Of a stretch of DNA of 64,000 nucleotides, positions 26,123 to 33,741 are shown in pieces. This DNA comes from Rhodocyclaceae bacterium. GTDB lineage: Bacteria > Pseudomonadota > Gammaproteobacteria > Burkholderiales > Rhodocyclaceae. The DNA is taken from the NCBI GenBank assembly GCA_016718525.1, contig JADKDD010000002.1:310001-374000 (forward strand), given 5' to 3'. The notes under the pieces are model-generated. The model worked only from the letters and a program-made list of their open reading frames with translations, ran no database searches and was not told where the DNA came from. The position numbers and the translations under genes are program-made. Every line of letters starts with the position of its first letter. Positions within the stretch are counted from its first letter, which is position 1.

Positions 26123-27535
26123 TCAGCGTAGCTTTTCGGCATAGGGCTTCAAGCCTTCAGATAGCATTCTGGAGAGCATCCGCTGCAATAGGGAACGCAG
26201 CTGCCAGCCGAGCAGCGGAAATTTGCTGCGAAAGCGTATCGTCCAATCGATTTCGGTTTGCGCGCCGACACGCCTCAAGGCAATCTCGCCGTTGTGGAAG
26301 TTGAAGGGCGAGCCTTCGATGATCCGGTAGCGAATCCGCTCCGCCGTTTCAACACCAGTGACTTGCTCGGTCATCGCGCCGAGTTTGCCGCGCATGGCGC
26401 GCTCTGCGCCATAACCATCGGCATCCGGTGTGCCATCCCGGGTGCGCCGCACCTCGTCAAAGCCTATCCAGGAACTCATCGCGTTCTGGTCGCACAATAC
26501 TTTCCAGACCCGTTCAATCGGTGCATCGATTCGCACGGTGGCAGCCACGCGCTGATTGTCCGGGGCTGGCCGCTTGGTAATCGGTAGCGGTTCGAAGCCC
26601 CAAAGGCGGTCGGAAATGCCGGGCGCCATCCACAGTATCTCCACCGAGAAGCCGAGTTTGTCATTGACATAAACCACACCGGCGCCCGGCAAGTGCACCG
26701 GCTTGGCGTTGTGCCTTGCCCCGAAAGTCATCGCGCGCTCATACACCTGCTGGTGTTGCGGTTTGTTGCGCGCGCCAAAGGCGATGTTGAGGATGCCCTG
26801 ATCGCAGATTCGGTAGCCCGCTGGCCATGATTTGCCGATCGGATCGAGATATTGCACGACTTCGATCAGCACATCATTGGCGCAAAACACCGCGCGCTTG
26901 CAGACAGCGCCGGGCAGACCCCACAGCGCCTCGTGTTCCTGGCGATGCAAGGCGATGTTCTCGGGGCCATGCCCGGTAACGGCCGTAAGGTAGGCCACGG
27001 ACTGGTCGAGGTCCGGCGTACTGACGGTCACCGAGCGCATCGCGGCGGCGCAGTCGCGCTCTCCTTCAACGGATTCCGGCAACGGATCGTCTTCCATGAT
27101 TTCGACATAGACGCCATCGGGATTGCGCACGCAGGCGCGACGCCGGCCGCGCTCACCCACAGACGGCGTCAACGGCGTGCTGCCCAGCTTGGTGAGATTG
27201 ACCAGTGCCGCATCAAAGTCGGCAACGTGTGCGCCAATACGCGTATAGCCAATGTCGCAGGGGCGAAAGTCGGCTGGCATCAGCTTGGCCATTGGCCGAC
27301 GAAACTGGAACATCTCGATCTGGAACCACGGATTGCGCCCAACCAGCCACCAGCACGTCGAAGCAGCCTTGGGGATGCCTTGCACCTTGGCGGCCAATGG
27401 GCCACTCATCATCAGCGAACTGCCACCAGCAGGTAGAAAGCCCAGACCTTCGCGAAACCAGCGTTCTGTGCGGCGCAGGTCGACGACCGAGAAAGCGATC
27501 TGGTTCAAGGGCGGATGAAATGGCGTGTCGTTCAT
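26123..27535 (-). CDS. VOC-VOC-SRPBCC fusion protein
   Basis: 470 residues in three parts. Residues 8-155 look like a glyoxalase/dioxygenase-fold (VOC) module (LNQIAFSVVDLRRTERWFREGLGF ending VRNPDGVYVEIME). Residues 165-320 are a second VOC-like module (SVTVSTPDLDQSVAYLTAVTG to YVNDKLGFSVEILWM). Residues 330-470 are a START/polyketide-cyclase-like SRPBCC module (VAATVRIDAPIERVWKVLCD to IDWTIRFRSKFPLLG). No signal peptide. SRPBCC and VOC folds bind hydrophobic or aromatic ligands, so an intermediate-handling or ring-modifying role in the catabolic island is plausible, but no reaction can be assigned. Divergent from the AraC gene. Confidence 0.75.
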   Translation of the reverse strand: MNDTPFHPPLNQIAFSVVDLRRTERWFREGLGFLPAGGSSLMMSGPLAAKVQGIPKAASTCWWLVGRNPWFQIEMFQFRRPMAKLMPADFRPCDIGYTRIGAHVADFDAALVNLTKLGSTPLTPSVGERGRRRACVRNPDGVYVEIMEDDPLPESVEGERDCAAAMRSVTVSTPDLDQSVAYLTAVTGHGPENIALHRQEHEALWGLPGAVCKRAVFCANDVLIEVVQYLDPIGKSWPAGYRICDQGILNIAFGARNKPQHQQVYERAMTFGARHNAKPVHLPGAGVVYVNDKLGFSVEILWMAPGISDRLWGFEPLPITKRPAPDNQRVAATVRIDAPIERVWKVLCDQNAMSSWIGFDEVRRTRDGTPDADGYGAERAMRGKLGAMTEQVTGVETAERIRYRIIEGSPFNFHNGEIALRRVGAQTEIDWTIRFRSKFPLLGWQLRSLLQRMLSRMLSEGLKPYAEKLR

Positions 27536-27755
27536 GGTGCGCTTTCATTCGATATGTCGGATGGTTGTGTCGGTGCCGGATTCGGTAGCGAACAGCGACA
27601 ACTCGACACCGATTGAGGTGGTGTATGTTCGATGTCTGTGTCGTTCGTTGGTTCGATGACGGCGCGACCAAGGCATGCATTTTGGCGCAGTCTTCGCGCT
27701 GATTGCTGACATTTGTAGACTTCTGCTATCGTGTGCGCCACCCACAGGAGTCGGT
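27536..27755. promoter_or_regulatory. divergent promoter region of fusion gene and araC-type gene
   Basis: 220 bp with several TGTCG/CGACA elements (for example GTGTCGGTG near 27569 and CGACACCGA near 27605). It also holds the second copy of the 37 bp duplication. AGGAG 5 bp before the AraC start decides that start. No clear -35/-10 pair could be assigned. Confidence 0.4.
27649..27685 (+). repeat. 37 bp duplicated sequence, copy 2
   Basis: Partner of 25401-25437. It lies about 70 bp upstream of the AraC-family gene start. Confidence 0.7.
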
Positions 27756-28775
27756 ATGCCGCTTTACGAAGCCACTATTCCCGCGCGTTATGCCTTACCG
27801 CTGCTCGACATTGTCGGTGAGCAGGATCCAGCCTGTGTTGTTGCCATGCTGGACAATGCAGGGCTAGATCACGACGGCTGCCGCAAGGCCAATGCCGTGC
27901 TGCAAATGAGCCAGTACGATACGCTGCTGGTGACCGCCGCCGAGTGGTTAGGACGTGGTGATTTTGGTTTTGAAGTAGGCCGGCGTATCACCATCGATGA
28001 TCACAGTGCCTTGACGCTGGTGCTGCATGGCTGCCAGACGTTGCACGAACTGTTTCGTGTCGTCGAGCGCTATCACAATCTAGTGACGCCCAGCTTTGCG
28101 GTGCGCTACCTACCCGGACCGGAGCAGTGCGAATGGAGACTACGGGTGGCGGCGCCAATGAGTCAATTGACGATGCGGATGTTTCTCGAACTGCACGCCG
28201 TCTCATTTCATGTGGACTTGGTACGCCTGCTTGGCCCACGCGCACGCAGCGAGATTTTCCTCTCCATTCCACCGCCCAAGCATGTAAAGCGCTACCGGCA
28301 ACTCACGCCGACACGCTTCCATTTCTCTGCCGGCGCGCTGCCCGAAGTTCGCTTGGTGCTTCCGTCGGCGCTGGTCATGCAGCCATTGCGACCCGTCGCT
28401 GGCGATGTCGATGGCGCGGCGCTACTTGCAGCAGCGGCCATGCCGCAGCAGTTGGCGCAAGAATACGGCGGCTGGATCGACCTGATGCTGCGCGAGGCCG
28501 AGGCCGTGCAGCCTACGCTAGCAGACTTTGCCGACATGCTGGCCATGTCACCGCGCAATCTGACGCGCAAACTCACTGCGGAGGGCGTGAATTTGCGCGA
28601 AATGGCCAATCGGATTCGGCACGAGCGCGCCTGCGCGATGCTTGCCAACCCGCGCATGGCGCTGCCGCAAATCGCCTATCGCCTTGGCTATAGCGGGACA
28701 ACGACTTTTATTCGTTGTTTCCGTAGTGTCAGCGGCACGACGCCCGCCGTCTGGCGTCAGAACTGCACGCAGTAA
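27756..28775 (+). CDS. AraC-family transcriptional regulator (OruR/ArgR-like)
   Basis: 339 residues. The N-terminal half matches the arabinose-binding-like domain of OruR-type regulators (ALPLLDIVGEQDPACVVAMLDNAGLD; LGRGDFGFEVGRRITIDDHSALTLVLHGCQTL). The C-terminal double helix-turn-helix is typical (TLADFADMLAMSPRNLTRKLTAEGVNLREMANRIRHERA, then IAYRLGYSGTTTFIRCFRSVSGTTPAVWR). The start at 27756 follows AGGAG by 5 bp. Likely targets are the divergent VOC/SRPBCC gene or the downstream DUF1302 gene; the inducer is unknown. Confidence 0.92.
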   Translation: MPLYEATIPARYALPLLDIVGEQDPACVVAMLDNAGLDHDGCRKANAVLQMSQYDTLLVTAAEWLGRGDFGFEVGRRITIDDHSALTLVLHGCQTLHELFRVVERYHNLVTPSFAVRYLPGPEQCEWRLRVAAPMSQLTMRMFLELHAVSFHVDLVRLLGPRARSEIFLSIPPPKHVKRYRQLTPTRFHFSAGALPEVRLVLPSALVMQPLRPVAGDVDGAALLAAAAMPQQLAQEYGGWIDLMLREAEAVQPTLADFADMLAMSPRNLTRKLTAEGVNLREMANRIRHERACAMLANPRMALPQIAYRLGYSGTTTFIRCFRSVSGTTPAVWRQNCTQ

Positions 28776-29108
28776 TCCGTCCGAGGGGCTCGCAGCACGA
28801 TTGGCTGCGCTGACGCTGTCCTGTGTTCACCAGCGGGTGCGTCGATACGAGAACTTTTGCCTGATCTTTACACGTCGAACCGCACAATGCGCCTGTTCGA
28901 ATTTTGGCGTCTGTTCAGACCTCGCCGGATCGCACCAAGGAATTCTCAGCATGTTGTCTACAAATGTCGATATGGCATTTGCAGTCGCTTACAAAATGCG
29001 CGCTGTAAATGTTGGGCGTTAGAAAAACTACTGTTGCAGGTCGCGCCTGACCCCGGGAAAGCCCCTGTTGTTCAAAACTCGAAGGCATGGCCAAGGAGAA
29101 ACATATTC
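28776..29108 (+). promoter_or_regulatory. leader region of DUF1302 gene
   Basis: 333 bp without a gene. A near-symmetrical element at 28961-28981 has perfect 6-bp arms CAAATG and CATTTG around 9 nt. It is followed by a further ACAAAATGC at 28993-29001 that resembles the left arm. An operator for the adjacent AraC-type regulator is possible. AAGGAG lies about 12 bp before the DUF1302 ATG. Confidence 0.4.
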
Positions 29109-31331
29109 ATGAAACTTAGTACGAGTATCGAAAAGTCGCGGCGTAGTGCAGCTCAATGCCGCTTCGTGCGCAACGCAACTGCAACCGCTGTCATGGCCGC
29201 TTGTGCCACCTCGGCGATAGCGTGGGATTACGAAAGTGACGGGGGCTGGACAGTCAACGTCAGTACCGTCGTTTCCGCCACTTCCAGTTGGCGCGTCCAG
29301 GGACGCGACAACAGCCTGATTTTCGGTGACGATGCCGTGTCCGCAGGCTTGGCGCCGCTGGCGGCTCAACCGGGACCTAACCCGACCCCGGTAAATGGCG
29401 CCGTGGCTGGCTTGAATGCCCGGCAAAATCTTGGCTACATTGCCGGCGCTCGTACCGATTCATCCGAGCTCAACTACGACAAAGGCGATCGTTACCAGAC
29501 CATGTTCAAGTTGATCAACGACATCGAAATCAAGAAAGGTGACAGTGGTGCATTGATCCGGTGGAAGGCTTGGTACGACCAGGCGGCAAATAACGAAATC
29601 GTTCCCTACGGTCATCAAAATAACAACTACGCCGGTGCACTGGGTTCCGGCCCCAATGGGGTAGGCGGCAAGCCGACGGCACTCGTTCCAGGAGGGGCGA
29701 AGCTGTCGGATCAAGACTGGGATCCGCTCAATCGCTTCGATGGCACCTACTTGCTAGACGCTTATGTTTACACCGGATTCGATGTTGGCACCATGCCGGC
29801 ACAGGTTCGGGTCGGCCGGCAGGCGGTGAACTGGGGTGAGAGTGTTTATTTTCAGGGTGTCAATCAACTGGCCCCACTGGATGTGACGGCGCTGCGGCGT
29901 GCCGGCACCGAAATCAAGGAAGCCTTGTTGCCGGTTTGGTCATTGTCCGGGAACATAGGTCTTGGCAATGGCATGTCAGTTGACGCCTACTATCAGTTGA
30001 AGTGGGAGCGCAACGCGATTGACTATTGCGGTACGTATTGGTCACCTGTTGAAGGCAGGCTTGGCACAGGGGTAACGAAATGCAACATGGTTACCGCGCT
30101 GACGGGCTCGAATGCTGCCTTTTACAACGGCACCACCTCATTAAGCAATCCGGCTTTTGGACCTTACAAGATCACCACTTACGCTCCGGGCACCGATATA
30201 GTTCCGTTGCCTAAAGACAGTGGGCAGTGGGCCTTAGCTTTTCACTTCCCGATTGCGGCAATCGATACAGAGATCGGGTTGTTCGTCGAAAATATTCACT
30301 CGCGAGTTCCGTTTGTGAGTGTGAAAAATGCGACGACCGCCAGCATCGCCAAGGGCACAGCGGCTGCCCAGTACGTTATCCAGAATCTTGCTGGAGCGCT
30401 GGGACCAGCGACTGGCCCAACGGCAATTGGGTTGGCATTGGGCAATGCGGGAGCGGGATTTACCGGTGGCTGGGAATATCCTGAAAACATCAAGATTTAT
30501 GGCATCAGTGCGGCTTTCAATGTTGCTGGTGTCTCAGTCGGCGTCGAGGCCAGCTATCAAAAGGATGTGCCGGTGCAGATCAACGGCAACGATCTTTTGA
30601 ATGGGATGATCGGATATGCGTTAGGTAAATCCTTGTTGGCCACCAATCCTGCTTTCGGCTTGGTTCCTGTCGGCGCGGCGACTTATAACGGTAGTGGTCC
30701 GATGCAAGCGAGGGTTCAGGCTGCCGGCGACGGCGGATATGTTCGTGGTTACGACTTTTTTAACAAGACGCAGCTGCAAGTCAATGCGGTAGGTACGCTG
30801 CCAGCAATACTGGGAGCAACCAACGGCCTGGTGATAGGCGAAGTGATGGCGCAATGGAACAATGTGCCGAATCCCACACCAACCAGCCTTCACTACGGGC
30901 GTGCCTTTGGTGTCGGCGTTGCGAATTCACCACTTTGGGGTGGCGCACTGGCCGTGAATCAAGTCTGCGGTGCTGGAACAAATGCCACTACTCAGGCAGG
31001 AGGTAACTGGTACTACCCCGGTTGTGGTATGGACGGTTTTGTGACCGACAATGCTTGGGGCGCACGCGTGCGCGTATCGCTCGACTACCCTAACTTCATG
31101 GGTACGAGTTGGGTGGTCACGCCGAGCGTGTTTCTCGCCGATGACGTGAAGGGTTGGTCGATGGATAGCCAACTCGTTCAAGGTCGCAAAACCTTCAACC
31201 CCGGCTTGAAGTTCAACTTGAACAAGACGCATGAGATTCAGTTGAACTACACCACTTATGCCAACAACGCAAAGTACGATGTTAACCACGACAAAGACAA
31301 TGCGTCGGTCAGCTACAGCTATTCGTTCTAA
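29109..31331 (+). CDS. DUF1302 outer-membrane protein
   Basis: 740 residues. A signal peptide (TATAVMAACATSAIA) is followed by the DUF1302 start WDYESDGGWTVNVSTVVSATSSWRVQGRDNSLI. Alternating beta-barrel strands follow, with VRVGRQAVNWGESVYFQGVNQLAPLDVTALRRAGTEIKEALLPVWSLSGNI as an internal core. It ends with the aromatic outer-membrane signature ASVSYSYSF. DUF1302 proteins are usually paired with a periplasmic DUF1329 protein and found in hydrophobic-substrate (steroid, alkane, aromatic) catabolic clusters. Here only a fragment of the DUF1329 gene follows. Transport of the pathway substrate across the outer membrane is inferred. Confidence 0.88.
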   Translation: MKLSTSIEKSRRSAAQCRFVRNATATAVMAACATSAIAWDYESDGGWTVNVSTVVSATSSWRVQGRDNSLIFGDDAVSAGLAPLAAQPGPNPTPVNGAVAGLNARQNLGYIAGARTDSSELNYDKGDRYQTMFKLINDIEIKKGDSGALIRWKAWYDQAANNEIVPYGHQNNNYAGALGSGPNGVGGKPTALVPGGAKLSDQDWDPLNRFDGTYLLDAYVYTGFDVGTMPAQVRVGRQAVNWGESVYFQGVNQLAPLDVTALRRAGTEIKEALLPVWSLSGNIGLGNGMSVDAYYQLKWERNAIDYCGTYWSPVEGRLGTGVTKCNMVTALTGSNAAFYNGTTSLSNPAFGPYKITTYAPGTDIVPLPKDSGQWALAFHFPIAAIDTEIGLFVENIHSRVPFVSVKNATTASIAKGTAAAQYVIQNLAGALGPATGPTAIGLALGNAGAGFTGGWEYPENIKIYGISAAFNVAGVSVGVEASYQKDVPVQINGNDLLNGMIGYALGKSLLATNPAFGLVPVGAATYNGSGPMQARVQAAGDGGYVRGYDFFNKTQLQVNAVGTLPAILGATNGLVIGEVMAQWNNVPNPTPTSLHYGRAFGVGVANSPLWGGALAVNQVCGAGTNATTQAGGNWYYPGCGMDGFVTDNAWGARVRVSLDYPNFMGTSWVVTPSVFLADDVKGWSMDSQLVQGRKTFNPGLKFNLNKTHEIQLNYTTYANNAKYDVNHDKDNASVSYSYSF

Positions 31332-31357
31332 TTGAAAAAACCTGAAAAAGGACAAGG

Positions 31358-31501
31358 TTGAAATTTCCTGAGGCTTACCTCGCAACTACCTGCGCTATGG
31401 CACTTCCGGCGACCCTTGCCGGATCTGTCATGGCCGAAATGAGGGGCGACGCCGCGAACTTGGGCGAGGAGCTCACACCAGTCTTGGCGTATTTCACTTA
31501 A
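31358..31501 (+). pseudogene. vestigial DUF1329 gene (N-terminal fragment)
   Basis: 47-codon frame from TTG at 31358, with AAGGAC just upstream, to TAA at 31501. A signal-peptide-like stretch (TTCAMALPATLAGSVMA) is followed by AANLGEELTPV. That segment matches the mature N-terminus of DUF1329 proteins (pattern AxxLGxxLTPVGAEKA), and then the frame stops. The position, directly after DUF1302, is where the intact partner normally lies. An intact DUF1329 protein is about 450 residues, so about 90% is gone. Confidence 0.65.
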
Positions 31502-31524
31502 GGCCACATCACGAAGGATTTCAC

Positions 31525-32634
31525 ATGCCCCGCCCCTACTTGTTTTACGGCATTCCAACCTCGATGTTTTCCGCAAGTACGCGCGCCTACTTGCGTTTCA
31601 AGAACATACCCTACGTCGAGAAACCGCCGTCGATGTACACTTATATGGTGACCATCAAAAAGCGCTGTGGCAGCCCGCAGTCGCCAGTGATCGTCGATCC
31701 GGACGGCCGATGGATCGCCGACAGCAGCGACATCATCGATACCTTGGAAAAGCGCTTTCCGCACATGCCGGTGGTGCCGGAGACGCCGAAACAAAAATTT
31801 GCCGCTTACCTGTTTGAACTCTGGGGCAAGGAATTCTGGTACACCACCGCGTTGCACACGCGCTGGAGCCATCCCGAAAACTACGCAATTTGGGAAGCGG
31901 ATATGTGCCGGATGCTGCCTGGCCTGCCGCAGTGGCTGCGCGGCTTGATCCTGCGCAAGTCGGCGCAACCAATGTTGAATGCACACCACAAGCCGATGGG
32001 CTTAAAGCCAGAGAACTTCGAAATCATTGATCGCTGGACCGATGCTCAGCTCGACTTGCTGGAAGCGCACTTCGCCCAGTACCTCTATCTATTTGGATCG
32101 CGCCCCTCGCTTGGCGACATGGGGATCATCATCACACCATTTGGTCACATGTACCTCGACCCTTGGTCGCGCCAAAATCTGATCGATCCACGCCCCAACC
32201 TCAAGGCTTGGATCGAGCGTGTGCAGGAACCCAAACCATTGCAGGGCGACTTCCTGCCAGGCGACGAAATTCCGCCGACCCTGCTGCCGCTGCTGCAAGG
32301 CATGTGTCACGACATGGTGCCTCATTTGCATGGCACCCTAAAAGAATTGCTCGCCATCCTGCCGCAAACCGACGGCAGCGATCGCCTGCCACGCACACTG
32401 GGCATGATCGAGCAAGCAATGGGCGAGCGCAGCATCCAGCGCGTGTGCCTGCCTTACACGCTGTGGCAGACGCAACGCATGCTGGATGTCTATCGCGGAA
32501 TGTCTGCCGCCGATGCGGACACTGTGCGCGACTGGCTGGCAAGCATCGACGGCGAGGGTTTCCTCAGTCTGGATATTCCACGCTTGCGCCGGGTGGGCCT
32601 GCACGCCGCGATTGACAACACCGCCACGAAATAG
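31525..32634 (+). CDS. glutathione S-transferase family protein
   Basis: 369 residues. An N-terminal thioredoxin-fold domain (YLFYGIPTSMFSASTRAYLRFKNIPYVEKPPS, then SPVIVDPDGRWIADSSDIIDTLEKRFP, with the glutathione-binding Asp/Ser-Ser) is followed by an extended all-helical C-terminal domain with FGSRPSLGDMGIIITPF. It is longer than a standard 200-220 residue GST. It begins 23 bp after the DUF1329 remnant and is followed closely by a BASS-family permease, so it is probably part of the DUF1302 transcription unit. The substrate is unknown. Confidence 0.82.
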   Translation: MPRPYLFYGIPTSMFSASTRAYLRFKNIPYVEKPPSMYTYMVTIKKRCGSPQSPVIVDPDGRWIADSSDIIDTLEKRFPHMPVVPETPKQKFAAYLFELWGKEFWYTTALHTRWSHPENYAIWEADMCRMLPGLPQWLRGLILRKSAQPMLNAHHKPMGLKPENFEIIDRWTDAQLDLLEAHFAQYLYLFGSRPSLGDMGIIITPFGHMYLDPWSRQNLIDPRPNLKAWIERVQEPKPLQGDFLPGDEIPPTLLPLLQGMCHDMVPHLHGTLKELLAILPQTDGSDRLPRTLGMIEQAMGERSIQRVCLPYTLWQTQRMLDVYRGMSAADADTVRDWLASIDGEGFLSLDIPRLRRVGLHAAIDNTATK

Positions 32635-32654
32635 GGCAGCGCGAAGGGCGTACT

Positions 32655-33515
32655 GTGTTCGAATACCTGCAACCGCTGAGTAAGCTGGCCGTATTGGCGT
32701 TCGTCATTTTCACCATGCTTGGCGTCGGTCTATTGATGAGCGCGAGCCAGTTACTCGAACTTTTGCTTAGTCGACGAAAGCTCGCCGTCACCTTGGTGGC
32801 GAATCTCATCATCGTCCCATTCGTCGCCTTGGCGCTGGGCAGGCTTCTGAATCTGGAAACTCCCTTGCAAATCGCCCTGCTCCTGATCGCTACCGCTGCG
32901 GGCAGCCCGGCACTGGTCAAACTGACTGCGCTGGCCAAGGGAGATCAGGTCGGCGCGGTCACCATGATTGTGACGCTGATGGTCATTTCGGTGGCTTATC
33001 AGCCCTTGGTGCTGCCCTTGCTGATTCAAGGTGTGCAGGTCGATTCGGCAGAGATCATGCGCACCTTGGGTTTGACTGTGCTGCTACCGCTGGTTATCGG
33101 GTTGCTGGCGCGTGCCCGAATGCCCGCATTGGCACTGCGCGTACAACCTGGCCTCACCAAACTGTCAAGCTTGAGTGCCATGCTGGTGATGATCACTCTG
33201 CCGATGATTCACTTCAGCGAATTGGCCAAGTTCGCGCATAACGGTGGCATTCTCGCGGCCCTGGTTTATGTAGCTATCATCGTTGGGACCGGCTGGTGGC
33301 TCGGGGGCGGCCAGTCCGAATTTCGCCGCACTCTGGCGCTGTGTTGCGGTCAGGGAAATATGGCAGCTGCCTTCGTCGTGGCCACGCAGAGCTTTAGCGA
33401 TCCCAAGGTCGTCGTCATGCTGCTGGTGATTTTTCTGGTCAGCATGGTGCTGCTCATTCCGTTAGCGCTGACATTTGCCCGCAACCCGCTGTCGCCACCC
33501 GATGCACAGCATTGA
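32655..33515 (+). CDS. bile acid:sodium symporter (SBF/BASS) family permease
   Basis: 286 residues with about nine or ten hydrophobic helices (FVIFTMLGVGLLMSAS, VTLVANLIIVPFVALAL, ALLLIATAAGSPALVKLTALAKGD, and others). The GSPALVKLTALAKGD and CCGQGNMAAAFVVAT segments fit the crossover motifs of sodium/organic-anion symporters. It starts at GTG 32655, 20 bp after the GST stop. Together with DUF1302 and the GST it suggests uptake of a hydrophobic acid. Confidence 0.8.
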   Translation: MFEYLQPLSKLAVLAFVIFTMLGVGLLMSASQLLELLLSRRKLAVTLVANLIIVPFVALALGRLLNLETPLQIALLLIATAAGSPALVKLTALAKGDQVGAVTMIVTLMVISVAYQPLVLPLLIQGVQVDSAEIMRTLGLTVLLPLVIGLLARARMPALALRVQPGLTKLSSLSAMLVMITLPMIHFSELAKFAHNGGILAALVYVAIIVGTGWWLGGGQSEFRRTLALCCGQGNMAAAFVVATQSFSDPKVVVMLLVIFLVSMVLLIPLALTFARNPLSPPDAQH

Positions 33516-33683
33516 ACACCTGAAAACTCGAAATCGCAAAGTTGGCGCTGGTAAGGAATGCCAAGACAGTGCGCGGATGACTTGCGCTCGTCGGTGCCTT
33601 CCTGCGGCACAGTATCAATCTTAGCCTGCTCGGCTGCGATCACCTGTCAATAACGCTCGCGTTGCTCTTCATCGTGGGCTGGC

Positions 33684-33708
33684 TAACGGCGTGTCGCCAG
33701 CACCAACT
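33684..33708 (-). repeat. dispersed repeat, short form
   Basis: Read on the minus strand it starts AGTTGGTGCTGG and ends ACACGCCGTTA. It lies between convergent genes, 33 bp before the stop codon of the beta-propeller gene. Confidence 0.85.
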
Positions 33709-33741
33709 CACGACCTGCTATTGGCGTTCGGGCATTTACGG

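Noticed and set aside
33536..33560. Possible extra copy of the dispersed repeat (AGTTGGCGCTGGTAAG)
   Set aside because: Only the left third resembles the family and the ACGCCGT end is missing, so it could be chance.
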